Shown piece after piece: positions 35,321-49,400 of a stretch of DNA of 64,000 bases. The DNA lies in contig NC_134026.1 in NCBI RefSeq assembly GCF_964204645.1, forward strand, positions 18,866,650 through 18,930,649, given 5' to 3'. Origin of the DNA: Tubulanus polymorphus. Lineage: Eukaryota; Nemertea; Palaeonemertea; Tubulaniformes; Tubulanidae. The position numbers were made by a program, and so were the translations under genes. The notes under the pieces are model-generated. The model searched no databases. It was given only the letters and a program-made list of their open reading frames with translations, and had not been told where the DNA came from. Each line of letters begins with the position of its first letter. Position 1 is the stretch's first letter.

Positions 35321-38300
35321 TCCCCGCTTGATAGAAATCAATTGTACGTATTTTGCGTTTACATTTGTTAGATGATTAAGAAGATATATTTAATGTCGAT
35401 GTTGAAAGATGTGTGATGTACATATTTGGTAAGCTCAATGTTTTCGTTTTTCAACTCGTATTCTTCAAACCTCTCCACGTGTGTAGATTAATCAAATTTT
35501 ATTCTTCCTATTGTACATATGTTCGTTGACGAATAGGTGCACGTTCTTGACATGTCATGCCATTGCAGTCTGGTACAGTATCTTGCTGTAGATATCCTGA
35601 CTAGGGTTACTGGGTGCACCAATAAAAGCGGACTGATTTAATGCCTTGTTCAGACCAATGAGAAACGCCTTGAAATTTAGGTGTACTAGTGTCTTATTTA
35701 ATAAGAAATAGGCATAAGGTTTTAATAAGAAATAGGCATAAGGTGTCATTTTGAACCAGATTTCGATGCAACATCAATCCGTTATTCAGTTAGGTAGGCC
35801 ATGGACTCTAAAACGAATTTAAGAGTTTGATGCAAGGGTAGGCCTAATCAGCTAGAATACTTGCATTTCATTTCCGAACCATGCAGTCTTGGACTTGGGG
35901 CTCTCAATGATGGAGACACTTTAATGGTCACTTGTCTTGGTATCAACCTGCTGCCTGTCCGTCAGGTAAAGAAAAATTATCAGAATGCTCTATCAAAATG
36001 CCTTGTGTCCAGACAGGAGACCTGGAAGTTTTGAGTAGAATGTGGCAGGGTACAGGGAGAGTACAGGGTACAGTCAGTAGATTGACTGTTGCGTTGATAG
36101 TCTTTCAGTTTTCAATTCAACACAGAACTCTATCGTAAATTACGAGGGGAGAGTTTATGATACAAATTTCTGATCCTTTCAGTTTCTTTTTATGCAGCTC
36201 CAGGTTCAGCACAGTAAAAATACTCTCAATAAGTAGTCAAAGTGTTTCATCAGATGAACTATTATACAAGAGTATTGAAATTAAGATTTGGATCAAATGA
36301 ATCCTTAAGTATTGGCCAGCCTGGCAGTTAGTGTGACTCCAGATAAGAATATAAATCTTTAATTTATGCAGCACAATAGCACATTTGATGATACTGTCAT
36401 TATGCTTTGTTCTGTATCGCATTTACAAAATTTCGAGTAGTGCAGTACAGAAGAAAATCGAGTGATGCTAGATGATAACGGTGCTAATATATGACTGCAA
36501 CTTCGAGTTCGAATTGTTGCACGATGCTGCTGCTGTTGCCCACACCCCTCTGCCGAGGCCTACTGGCTGATTTTTCATTAGTGGTAGATTGTCCGCAAAA
36601 TCCCCAGCTCCATTCAACTGGCAACTTTATTGCTATTTTCATCGAGATTAATGATTTATTGGGAGATTGATAGAATTTCTTTCCCACCATATTTTCAAAA
36701 TAGCTACAACCAGCAGGGAGGTGCCTCCCTGCTGCTGCAACTGAGTATGAGCATTTTCAAAGACAAAATCACAAGCAACATTTGTTGACGTTAATTTCTA
36801 AAAATTCTAAATGGCAACTAGACGCAACCCCTAATCCCAACTGATGATAATGTTGCTAATACCACCAATTACCGAGTAGAAACATAATTTTGATATATAA
36901 TTGGCGGGGTCTTGTAGTATGATATGGATTCAGGAGCTTTAAAATCTACGACTTTAATTTTAACAATTTAAGACCGGGACTGGGTCACCCAACTGCTGGT
37001 GTTGCGGTTCCCCATAACGTGTACATTGGCATGTAACAAAAAGGTTGCAGATGATAAGTATTTCATGGGATTAATGTATATGCTCGATTTGTCAATATCT
37101 AAATGTTAAGCAAGGAGTAGTTCTGACAAATTGCTTTAATTAAGATACGATTATGGTTGTCGTGTTCGGAAAGTTATCACATTCCTATACAATAAATTAA
37201 CCCATCAATTATAGTCCTGATATTATCATGGCACTTACTTTAGATTCTTTTGATACCTGTATGTCCGATGATCATCTTCATATTCATCTACGTAGATTCA
37301 TACACAAAACTCATTTCTATACGTATGTACCACTGGGGCGGTCTAATGAAAAACCCTTCGTGCAGTCGCTGCTGTGAGTGGCTACTTAATTTTTCAAAAT
37401 ATAAACACGGCGATTGAAACCAAACCATTTAAACCGAATCAGATTTCTCATGAAACTTAGCGCAGAAGAGAAAATCGTTGAGATAAAATAATCAGCATTC
37501 TTTCTATACGAGTAATCATCAGTATTTGAAGATGAAGTTTAGACAGACAGTTATTAGTGTATCGTGGATCGAAATCCTCTTGAGTATATATGTCTATTGT
37601 TGTTGTTCCATATCTCAATTTTAACGTGGTTCCTGATTGGATATTAGTTTTAACTAGTGATAATCGTTATTGATTAAACTGCTTTAGCTACTGCTGGACT
37701 AACCGTATAGGCTTACAATGTACGTATGTGTTGTCATGTTCGAAGCAAGTTGAAAAAACACGGAGCATTGTCCGATCATTGCACGGTATTGATACAGTTA
37801 CATATCGCTGCTCTTATGAAAATCAATCTTGCGAATTGCTGCAATGAGTTTCAATCAAACCTACTTGAAAAATTAGCATTTTTACGATATGAACCCCTAC
37901 CCCCTGTAGGTATTGTATTAATGTGGCGTATGGTGATTTGTATACCGATGAGCCCCATATATTTGATGTTCCCATTTATTTGATATGTATTAAAATTACA
38001 ATTATTTATTAGTACTAAGTATGTGTCATGGTTCCCACAGTTACATGAATTAAAAATTCCCAGGTTCATGGGTGATTTTTCAATTTTCCCAAGTGGAAAT
38101 GCACAGATACCATCATGCTTCAGTCACCATTTTAGTGGAGACTGGTTGATAAAGGTGATTCTCAAGGGAAATCGCTAAAGAAAGTTACCCTTGGCAAATG
38201 CAATACGTGAAATTTAAATAAATTTCCCAAATATTTCCCCGATTTGAAGTAAATTTTTTAAATTCCCAAATATCCAAACTAGGAATTATTATTTCAAAAT

Positions 38301-39607
38301 TCCCAAGTTTTTCCAAATTTACCTGTTCTGTGGTAACCATGATGCGCAGGAACATCATTAGTTAAATATTAAGTTATGCAACTCCTTGATTGGTTTTATT
38401 AGTGAATCAAATAGTCACTTTTGTTTACAACCTCAGATAACACTATTCAATGCACACTCAGTGCCACACCTTTGACTTTTTTGCGAACAGAGCAAAAATG
38501 TAGGCTAATTTTGTCAAACCAGTGGCCAATTTGAAGCTACGTAAATGGCAAATTGAAGGAACTGGCAAACCTGATGCTTTGCCTTTTTTTTGGTCCACAT
38601 ATCCATTTTAAATTTTTTGAGAGAAGCCGCCCTTGTAGATACGACATTTCATGTTAATTCCACATGTTTGTTATAATCAAATTACACAAAAGAATTTGAA
38701 CTTGAACTTGGAAACCTGATTACAGTAGACAGTGGATTTTTTTGACACTACAGGCAAAGCTCGTTATACCGCCAAAATCACCTATTGCCGTTATACTACC
38801 TCTCACCATCCGCAATTACGCCAACGCAATCCTAGAACGGTCCTATTCAAACTCATAGAAAAAACATTCGTTATACCGCCAACGATCTTTTGTCAATGAC
38901 CTTTCCAGTCTTTTGGTTAAGAATTGATACATGTGGTTGGCAGAATTACGCATAATCTTTTTCTATTATCTAAATGAATTGAGCTAAGACATTTACTCTT
39001 TCAACTAATGTCAAATAATGACTAATGTCTCTGGATTTGGTTGCTAATCATGTCTTGTATACTATGTCGCCATTTCGTTATACCGCCAAAATTTTGACGG
39101 ATATCACGTAAGTCAAATTTTCATGGCCCCCAAAGATCTGACTTTAGCGGCATTTACTGTTTCATTTAGTCGAATATGACCACTAAGTGGCGTTGGAAGT
39201 GCAGCGACTGCAGCGACTGCAGCGGCAGAAGCTGCTGCAATAATGTACTGAATGACATTTTTTTCTTTTTTGACAAAATTTAAGTAAATTCACCACAGCA
39301 ACATATTATTCATGGCAATCTGAGCAAAATTGCTTCCAGCGCCCCAACCACTTCAGTGACACTCATGTGTTTAATGGATATAGAAAGGAAATTACATATG
39401 TAATTGTGTTCAATGAAAATAAACCAATTAATCATATTAATGGATGCTTAATGAGTAAAACGAATGATACACTGCATTTGTGTTGAAATATATTCATACC
39501 TACCATCATAGGATTAATTATCTCGTCAAAATGGTCACTCCAAGCTACCATACATGCACATGTATATATCGATACATGTTACTGCAGAAACGTACTTGTT
39601 ATCTAGT
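35321..39607. other. Gene-free stretch
   Basis: No exon-like ORF with credible homology. A GGGAGGTGCCTCCC hairpin sits at about 36716-36730. The phrase GTTATACCGCC recurs at about 38764, 38871 and 39078 in a possible degraded pogo-like element (about 38729-39162, starting CAGTGGA). Confidence 0.4.
35708..35745 (+). repeat. ~22-bp tandem duplication
   Basis: The motif TTTAATAAGAAATAGGCATA followed by AGGT occurs twice back to back in this stretch (the first copy begins near 35697). Confidence 0.6.
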
Positions 39608-40529
39608 CAGGGGCGGATCCAGACCGTATTAGCCGTATTGCCCAATACGGTCTAGAATTTTTAAGTGCCCTTCGAAATTTCACCGGCAATATTTTTGACG
39701 GCATTATTTCAGCAACCGCTAATTCCGTGTCCAGAATCCGGGCATAATTATAAAATTAATCGGTAAATACTGCTGCCGAGAAAGTGAGGAGAGATAATCA
39801 TATTTGATATTAGGCCTTTTATCATGATAAAATTAAAAAGGGCACTTTCCTTTTTCAAGGGGCACTCATGCTTTAGATGAGGGTACCTTGTCCTTGCATT
39901 TTAAGGGAGGACTAAAGGGGGCACTCGTACTTTAGAAGAGGGCACTATACGCGGAAAATGTTGAAGAAAAGGGCACTTTGCCTTTTCAAGGGTCAGGCTT
40001 TAATTCGCGGTGAATGCTGAAGAAAAGGGCACTTTTGCCTAATTTTTAAAATTTTAGGGGCACTTTTGCTTTGGAATACGGCACACGACATACGGATAAA
40101 TGTGAAGACGAGGCAATTTTTGCCGATTGTTAACAATGAAGGGGCAACTTAGCCGTATTCTGTATAATTGTTAAGGGGCACTTTTAAAGATTATAGGGGC
40201 ACTAGGGAAAATATAAAAACAATGCCAGTGTTTTTCATGGGTGTCTTCTGTGAAATTCATTGCTGATCTTGAAGTTGGCGACAACCATTCTCTCATGGGT
40301 TCGCCAGCTTCATTTTTTATCCGCATCTGTTGAAATCTTGTCTCGGATTCGTTTATTCTGGATTGCTCTGCTAGCCTCTAGAAGCCCTCTAAAAGCCTTT
40401 AAAAGTTACCATATTTTCAAAGTTTTCGGCGCTCGCATTGACCTGGATACTGGGTGTGCCCTAAGATCGGAAGGGTGTCCTTAAATTTCCTTCCAATACT
40501 GTCTACTCATCCCCCTGGATCCGCCCCTG
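39608..40529. mobile_element. hAT-like non-autonomous element with an internal GGGCACT repeat field
   Basis: CAGGGGCGGATCCAG (39608-39622) and its exact complement (40515-40529) form the ends; CTAGT flanks both sides (39603-39607 and 40530-40534). About ten GGGCACT/GGGGCACT motifs, often followed by TTTGCCTTT, lie between about 39840 and 40205. The ORFs at 40260-40642 are short and not transposase-like. Confidence 0.75.
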
Positions 40530-42574
40530 CTAGTCAAGCATCACAACTCCAGCTTCAACTCGTGCTAATTCATGAAATTTTGTTCTTACCATTTATCGCA
40601 AGTTTGTGCAATCATTATGATTGGCTGTCTCTCGCCAATTGATTAACATAATGTTTACTGTGTTCTCTTTTATATAAATCAGTGTATATACGATCATGTA
40701 CCATGTAATGTATTGTGTTTTTAAGACCTTTTACCGAGATTTTCATCCCCTATTCTATATACTGTATTTTAATAACGGTTAAGTATGAATTTTTGTGAGT
40801 GTTATGTATTACCGGTATTGTGAAATTATTGAATTTATTTCTGAAGACGCCATGATTGTACTCTTAAAAAACAGTGAACATATATCGTCATAAACTGTGG
40901 AGTCCATTGTCAACGGGCAATATTATTTGTGGCCTTGGTCATTGTTATATTTTGCTACTATTTTGTTATGTATAGTTTTATGCCAGAAAAAACCGATTCA
41001 ATTGAATGATATTATTAAATATATGTAACTATTCAGAAATATTTATTTTGTTCCCTGCACTACTTCGTCCATTCAGTGGATGTTGCCACAGAAGATGGCA
41101 TTTTTCCAGCAGAATAGGGCATCTTAAAATATCCTCTATTTTTTCTCCATTGCTTAAATGACAGTCTGGGGTTTCTGGGGTTCATGAAGTTTTTGTGTTG
41201 TCAACTCGCCCTGTAAGCAAGCAAGGGCCAAATTTGACTCCTAATCTGTGCCAAATCGTCTCCATGTAAATACGACTATCATTTCACAATTTATTAATTT
41301 ATCTGCTTTTCCATTTAAAGTTAACCTCGTCTTACTCGGACATGGCCAACTCGACTAACTCAGACAAAAACGAAGTTTTTTCACACTCCTAATGCATTTT
41401 CCTATCCTGAACTCGAACTTTGCTTTACTCGGAGCAATTTTGCCGGCCCAGTTTGTCCGAGTTAGGTGAGGTTAACTCTACATGCATTCATTCATCTTGC
41501 AATGATCCAACACATCTTCAATTCTCTCAAATCCAATTCTATACTGATGAGTACACAGAGATTACAAAACATGTCATTTGAATTATTCAGCCTATTTATT
41601 TACAAGATTCATTATAATCTTAATACAACAATATTCACCTAGCAATATAACATCAGTTCATGTTCAGTTGACGCACGTAATGTACATATATTATTTCCAT
41701 CTATAGGCCTTAATTTCAATTCAATTGCGTAGAATGTAATGAATGCTACGTACCACGGTTACAACATGTGTATCTAACATCGCCGCCATATAAACCGAAA
41801 ACCAAAAATATCAACAGCAAAAGCATAGATGGGTTATCTAACAGAAATCAGTCTAGAGCATAGCATAGATGTTCGCGATCACTCATTTTCTCGATGAGAA
41901 AACTGAAGAGAAAGTTTACGCAATGAATTCTAGTTCGAAGAGTAGCAGGAATTTACACGGTATTTGATGAGAAAAACACGCTGGACAAAGATACAGTGGA
42001 GCCTTTTTGAATTCATATAAAAAAACCTGGATTCTGTGCAACGCAGTTGGAGCAACTATGAAATGTCGTGGAGAATTTTGAATATTTTTTCTAGGGATTG
42101 CGGAGAATATGAGGCAATCTGAATGAACTGTAGAAGATTGAGCCTCATGATTTTGATAATTTAAGAACTAACTTTTTCAGGTTATTGACACTGGATCATT
42201 GTTAGATACGATGGTTCCGCTGCGCAAGGCCAGTTGATTCCAACATAAGTGGGTGGTTTGCGAAATACAACAAGAAAAATGCAAAACTGCAAGCAACGAA
42301 AGATGACTAATTTAACTGCTGTACGAATTATTGCTTCGTTACACAAATTGTACGACCAGCGCCTGCCAGGGCAAGGTCTAGAGGTATGAAACAAATTTAT
42401 TGCTTTATATGCTTTAAAGGACAGCGTTTTTGGATGGTTTTTTGACCGAATATTTGGAGAAGTAGGTTCTGAGGGTAATACCATTTTTGAAATTGGAATA
42501 GAATTCGTCGGTTTTAGATCGAGTTTGCATGATAAGATTTTGCTTCCTTTAGTATTGCATTTCAACACGATTAA
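40530..42574. other. Gene-free stretch
   Basis: AT-rich. The 128-codon minus-strand frame at 42182-42568 shows no recognisable domain. Holds the small TTAA-flanked MITE listed separately. Confidence 0.4.
41331..41475. mobile_element. Small MITE at TTAA
   Basis: TTAACCTCGTCTTACTCGG and CCGAGTTAGGTGAGGTTAA are inverted repeats (15/19 matches). TTAA at both ends suggests a piggyBac-type target. The interior repeats AACTCG..TAACTC phrases. Confidence 0.55.
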
Positions 42575-43360
42575 GAATTATAGGGTCCAGGGACACTATG
42601 CCATTTCGGCGAAATACTTGACAATTTCAATATTCAACACCTCCTGCTTGACAATTACAGAGACCAATGACATCAAAACTTGCTTCAATCATAGAACGTC
42701 ACAAGTTACAAATTTGCTATTCATTGTGGTTATAAAATATAGGTTTGCCAATAGAAAAATTCTTAATTCAATATTCAACTCCCTCTGGTGGGGCGGAAAA
42801 CTACATCGGTAATCCAAATTCCATGTGAAGAGATGTATCCTATGACAGCACTCACAATGGGATACACGCAACAAAACAACGGGTTATTCGATTAGTTCAT
42901 TTTTAATGAAATTTGAACTTGATTTTTAGGATTCCAAATCCAAAAATTATCAACAATCGTCGGATAGATATTAGATTCCTTTCTCACTCAGTGTATGGTA
43001 TTGATTTCACTGAAAATTGATTTACTAATGAAAAAAGTTGACTTGAATTAAATTGAAATGTAGAAGCGTCCAATCAACCATATTCTACTTGTGATGATAT
43101 CAAACATCAAAATAATTGATCAAGGCTATTCGTAATATCCCTACAAAAATTCAAAATGTACACATCTTGCCACTTTGTCATTTTGGTTCTGGTGGGACCA
43201 GCGTTTGGGGCGTCAGCATATATAAACCAAATATCCACACAATAGCCAGTTGAGAACTTAAAAAAAAAAAGAAAACTTGATTCTGTCTTATGGGCGAACT
43301 TACGCAAAGTGAACACAATAGCCCGCTGGGGCTACGCCCAAAGTGGGCTAAAAAGTTAAA
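42575..43360 (-). repeat. Repeat family R1, diverged minus-strand copy
   Basis: The plus strand starts with the complement of the R1 3' end (AGGGTCCAGGGACACTATG). It carries the complement of the CTCF-like block at 42777-42792 and ends with the complement of the R1 5' end (AACACAATAGCCC...AAAGTGGGCT, 43314-43352). The total length of about 785 bp equals the intact 796-bp copy. Confidence 0.6.
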
Positions 43361-43948
43361 CAATGTGATGACTGCACTACTATCATTTTCACTATCTATA
43401 ATAAGAGTTAGAAACGAATAACCAGAAAGAAAAGTAAGTAATTATGTACTTTAGAATCTGCTGCTACGAAAAAATTCTTATACTTTAATGAGTTATGGAA
43501 TAAAATTCATGGAATGTGAAGATGTAAAGATAATCAATAGCACGAGTAGTAGACAATGATGAATATGCACGTAGCTGTAATTGACAACACGAAATACAAT
43601 TTCCTAAAACCAGGGATCATTTATTACGTACGCATTACGTCACAATTTTCTTATCCGCTCACCCAATACTTTATTCACTTCTTTATCTGCATATTAAATT
43701 TCAGGTTTTCAGATATTTAAGGTTGTTTGTCATTTCATCGAGTACCCGTTTAAAACCAACAATTGTATTTATGATTTTGGTATTACACTTTACGTGTGCG
43801 CGTACGTATGTATGTACAATCACCTCTACCCCATCTGCCTAATATGCATTTGAACTGACCAGTCTCCCTCATCATAACATACTTTACGTAATGAATGATC
43901 CCATAATGTATCTAATGATTGATTTTAATTCGATCCAGTTTACAAGAT

Positions 43949-44227
43949 TTAACCCTTTCAGTGTGGTGTATGAATTGGTGATGGATTTTGCTTGTACACC
44001 GCACTGCGGTGTGTTGATGTAATTAGTAATTAGTTTTTATCTCTATTGAAAGATGGCAGCACCTGTCAGACATCGTGAAATATTTGTAACTAACGATATA
44101 CTGCGCCGCGGTGTATACGCACTATAGTGGTATTGCCGTTATTCAACACACTAGGGAGGATTCTTCCAAAATTTTCAAATTATATCCAGCACATAGGGTA
44201 TTGATTAGTCAGCACTGAAAGGGTTAA
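43949..44227. mobile_element. Intact piggyBac-like MITE (TTAA target, CCCTTTCAGTG termini)
   Basis: A perfect 15-bp inverted terminal sequence, TTAACCCTTTCAGTG, lies at 43949-43963, with its complement at 44213-44227. Excluding the duplicated TTAA target, the element is 43953-44223 and begins CCC and ends GGG, as piggyBac elements do. It has no ORF and is therefore non-autonomous. A second copy at 58001-59017 is interrupted by another repeat, and this copy serves as its empty-site reference. Confidence 0.85.
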
Positions 44228-44669
44228 CAATTCCAATCATAATTTTAAACTACTTCCGTTTTTTCCTCGGCTGCTGATATTATACAACTGTACATATCAT
44301 AAAACGTGAAGCGGTCCCACGATTAAAATCACGTAGATACAAAAATATCTGTGAAGAATTTATTGAAACACCAACATCGCGCAACCAACTTCTTTGCATT
44401 ACGATTATTTCGCGCAAATCATTGTCAATCGGTATACCCTACAGCCACACGGTGAAATTCACCAGATATGGATCGAAAGAACAAATAATCTCCAGCGCCG
44501 AGACGTCAGAATACATGATTCAGACATCGAATATTCATGGGTCTGGTCGAAATCAATCCAGACAAAATGGGCTTACTGCACTTACATTTATGGATACGAG
44601 TCATGTTTTATAACCAATACGACACTTCATTTTTGAAACATATAATTTAACTATATCCATGGTATTCTA

Positions 44670-44712
<43 letters not shown>

Positions 44713-46453
44713 AGTATTTACAATAAACATATTACATAACAATCTATATGCCCAGTAAGAATCTGACTAGTTCAAACAAAGTCGCATATTCACCGCGTGC
44801 AAATTTATTTCACAGAATATACATACTCAAATTCGAGGGGCTATTTTCCGAAAAAGGTTCAACGCGTTGATGTACAAACTGATTACACTGTATATTGTTA
44901 GGAGTCGGGAACTAAAAAAATATACACTTCAGACATTCACCATAGTCAGATGACGATTGGTAGAATTGACTGGCCTTCGTAGATCAGTTTCAATCAAATA
45001 TGCGCCATAATAGGCGACTGAGTACCGTATGCCCGTTGAAAAGAGCAGGTTCAGGCTACTGCACATTGATACCCGCGCAATGAATTTTGGCATAGGCCTA
45101 TATATAAAATGCTTTTGTTATGCATTAGGCTATATTCCGGATTGAATCTTCTTGCAGAAATTAGCCCCTCCGTATTAGAGTGATTGTGTTACAAACAGTA
45201 AACAGCAAATACTTTGTTTTGATGTGTCTTACATTGATTTATATACGATGACAATTTTTCACGAATAAAGTGAAAAAATGATGGAAGCATCAACGCTTTT
45301 TAATCTTTCTACATACTACATTTTATATACCGTATGTAGTAGCCGTTTGTTCGATGATGAGAGTTTCATTTTAGTTGCATCGGAGTCTGCACAATTATTC
45401 TTTCAAACTACTTGCCTCCCATTTTAGCCTTTGATATCTGAAATAAGCAAATAGATGTTTGTGAGTATCTCCCTCCAATAAAAGAATAGTTTAGTTTTTC
45501 CGCTGTTCTACACTTTGGCGGGTTGCCGGCACGCTCCGTATAAGCGAGTTTATGCGTATGAAGAACTGTGTAGCTGTTGTTGGTTTGCAGAGCAGAGCAC
45601 GGACAGGAGTTTCAGCTTGTAGAATAAACGTAAATACGTCATAATTTCGTCTCTTCTCATGTCTTATGGTCTCTTATTGATGAACTCGCGAAATTTTTAC
45701 AACTTTAATATTAGCTTTTTCTTTGCAACAAAATCCCAGGAATTTTTCAAATCTACCACAGGTTATTACAGTAGACTGCCTAAACCAGTTGGGACCCGTG
45801 TTTCTACAAAATTAGACGGTTACTGAATTGAGGAATGAAAAATCAATGTATGAAAATATGGCAATCTGAATGGCGTATTGCTCCTATTTCTTTCAATTTC
45901 ATACAATAATCTCGACCGTAGTTTGTCACTGAAGGTTTGCTGCTAATGTCAAATTTTAGACAGAAGTCCTTAGTCTTGACACTGGTCTTGTCATCTTGAT
46001 TTTCTTTGAAACTCTGCGATACTTATCTTCAGTCTGGTATCATTATCATTGACCCTAAACGCGTTACACTAGTTTCTTAATAAAGGTATTTCATACGATC
46101 GTCTGAAGTGTTAACACCTGACTGGCATTAGGAATAAGGACCCAGTTCCACAGTTGTGAGTTAAGATTTGACTCAGAGTTAACTCATTGAAAACGAACAG
46201 AGTAAACTCTAACTCAAGACAAGTACTTTAAAGGATAACTTGTTGATTTTAAGTACGAGCTTTCACTACTAATGAATGGTAGCTTCATCAGGTGAAAGTA
46301 CAATCCATCTTGTTTACTTATGCTTATCATATACACTAACAGGTGGAGTCTAGGTCTTAAGCCTTAACATATCTGACGCAGAAAAGAATAAATTAGACAG
46401 CTGTATTCAGATCAAATCATATCAAATTTATCGAATTGGCAGTCAAGAGATGA
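44228..46453. other. Gene-free stretch, includes the likely ATP6V0B 3' UTR
   Basis: Downstream (minus strand) of the ATP6V0B stop. A GGACCCAGTTCCACAG sequence at 46139 is an isolated end of a GGGCCCGGTTTCA-type MITE. No convincing poly(A) signal could be picked. Confidence 0.4.
44672..44709. repeat. (CT)n(AT)n microsatellite
   Basis: A short CT run passes into about 16 TA dinucleotides. Confidence 0.95.
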
Positions 46454-49400
46454 TCAACGTTTCTTTTTGTCCGGTCTATAATCAATTTGACTTACTTGTA
46501 AAATTCCTACGATTACACCGAACAATCCTATAGCACTGCCGAAAATTTCGACGATAAGGATTTTCACAAATAGACTAGAATTTTGAGCATCGGCAAGTGC
46601 GGCACCAGAGCCAACAATACCAACGCAAATACCACAAGCCAAGTTCGAAAGACCAACCGTCAGACCGGCTCCTAACATCGCAAAACCTGGAAAGAAACGA
46701 ATGACTCATTATTTCTTAAGTCATGAAGGGCTACCGGGGTACTCAAAATCAGACAACATTTTTTCACCCATAACTACCAAATGATCTCTGTCAGGACCCA
46801 AAGAGGATGATAAAACTCAGCAGACAAAGAACAAAATTATGTTGATCAGGAATTTCCGATAACCTGGACAGTGACTGCTACTGCAAGGTAGAGGCCCTCG
46901 GACATTGAAAAGTCTAGGGTTAATTAAGAAGAGCAATCAATGATATGAAATGGAAAAACTCCAACAATTCTCTTTTCAATGCTATTCATCAATTTGAATA
47001 ATAGTTTATGCAGTTACATTCTTACTGCTGAGAAATGAAAGAATATGTGGAGCAAATCTCATGCTGAGACATTTTAAAATCCTTTTGAAATAATTTGATT
47101 AAGAAATTGAAGAAGACAGGGTGACCATTTTTATTTGACTTGCTTTTTCCCTTACTACCCCGACTATTTCCCGACAAGCAGGTTATTTTCCCCGATCTGT
47201 TAAGAAACCAATCAATTAACACAGTCAAATATATAAGACATAGTAACTGTTTGATGTTACAAGCAAACTAGCAATCTGAACAAATTTCCCTGACTTTCCT
47301 CCGATTTCTAGCTTTTTTTACAAAATTCCCTGACTTTTTTAAAGAAAAGAAAATTCCCTGATTTCCAGGTAAGGGGCCGCCCTGAAAGATGCATTGTAAA
47401 CTCAACTTACCGGCAAAGATGTTGTCCCGTCTCATTGCAGGCTTCATCATGTCTGCGGCCGAAATTGGCTGGAAAAGGATAAGGTACTCGACAGGTTAAA
47501 GGCAATCATGTGTGGCACTTCCGCAGAATATTCAGCTATACAAACTGTCTTGATCAAGACGCTTACATTTGACTTAAAATCACAACAAATACCTCTGACT
47601 ATTTACAAAGATGCATTCATACATTAAGATTTATACATCAGTCAAGTAAAAGCCGGTAAGGCTAACTCAAACTTACCTCCGATATATTACTAATGACGAT
47701 GGCCATTATGATACCATAAATGGCGACGGCTTCGCAAAAGATAATGCTAACAAGATTCTTCGTCTTAATTCTGGGAGCTTTTACTCCAGCTCCTAAGATG
47801 CTACTGCCTGTCATATAAATACCCCTGGTCGAAAAAGAAAAATTCAATTATCATGGCGGATTTATTGGAGTATATGTTTCACAAAGCTCAATTATGATTC
47901 ATTTAGTATCTCAAGGTTAACTCAACTAACTGATTCTCAACGATTAAGCTGGCCGTAGGTATGTTTTCATGGATTTTGTGTCTTATGTCCTGGTACTATA
48001 TAAACCTCATACATACGTATTAGGCTTGCTTCTATACTTACATGGCTGCTCCAACCACTGACAGAGATATAGCCAAGCCAACACCTAAATTCGCCCACAC
48101 ATAAGGGGATGTTTCTTCCAAAAACCTGAAAAAAATTACATCAATGTGATGAAAAGAATCAGAGCTGCGGAGAAAATATTGACTCGAAAGTTAGTTTTAA
48201 TATCAGATCAATAATCTAGGTTGAGCTGCAGCATGTTTTGTCACATGATTACATTGTACCCTATATTGGAGGGCAAACACAATCATTCACACGAGATCCC
48301 AGAACTGGTATCTGTAGTTTCTACATCACTATCAGTAGGCTCAAGTCATTTCGGGCTATTTACTAGCGGCGGTGACAAAATTTTAGCTTTAAGCCTATCA
48401 ACTGTACTAAACCAGCTTGAAAATCTAATGAACCCAAAAATTGACAAATGCAACCACAGCAGGGAATTTGAACCTGATGGCATCGCACGACTGTCATGGC
48501 ATAAACCTCTGCATGACTAGCCCCAATGCGCATTGAGCCATTATGTGATTTGTTAGCCAATCAGAAAACATGTTTTTACCATGGCAGTTCACGAATTTCC
48601 CTTAGCGATTATACAATTGGCATCCTGCGACCGGTTGCTCAAAAGTTGGTTAGAGTTAACCAGTGGATAGTTTATATGGTGACAATTGAAATTTCATTGT
48701 TACTATGGTATTTAACGGCCGGTTATCTTTAACCAACTTTTGAGCAACTGCCCCCAGATGATAAGCACTGCACTTGTGTGGCTAAGGTCCACTAAAAGCT
48801 GGAAGAATTCAGACAGGGACCAAATTCAAATCCTGCCAAGAGGGTGCGTGAAAAATTACAAGTAGTTCCTGTTGAGATTGTTATGCGAAAGAATGGCATA
48901 TCTGAATGACGTAGAGTCCTTAATCTAAATTAACTATGATGACATCACCGGTGAGATCTCTATAAGAACCATGACATTGAATTACTTGACATTTAGTTAC
49001 AATGAGAAGTCCTCTTAGAATAAAGAAATCCACTCCTTAAAGCACAAGAGGTGACAAACATTGCCAGTGCTATAAACCAATTCCAAACTCCACAAATAAA
49101 ATAAATGGCCGCACTACCGAAGCCAGTTGCAGAAAAGTTGGTTAGAGTTTACCAGTGGATAGTTGACATAGTGACAATTTAAAGTTCATTGTGACTATGG
49201 TATTCATCCGTCGGTTATCTTTAACCAACCACTGAGCAACTGGCCCTTGATCGCCGTGGTTTTGCCTGCTGTTAATTTGGCGATACGGCATTTTTGTCAG
49301 GTGCTTTAGGGGTTCAACGTATAAACTTACCATCCTATATCAAATCTGTAACCTTGGCCACTCAATATATAGTATAAACCTGAAAACAACAGACATCGCA

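Noticed and set aside
42182-42568. 128-codon minus-strand ORF
   Set aside because: No conserved motif; might be an old transposon scrap but I cannot support that.
44394-44636. Overlapping 80- and 63-codon ORFs
   Set aside because: No splice context or homology; open in two frames without codon bias evidence.
44672-44709. TATA-like promoter region
   Set aside because: Simple CT/AT microsatellite.
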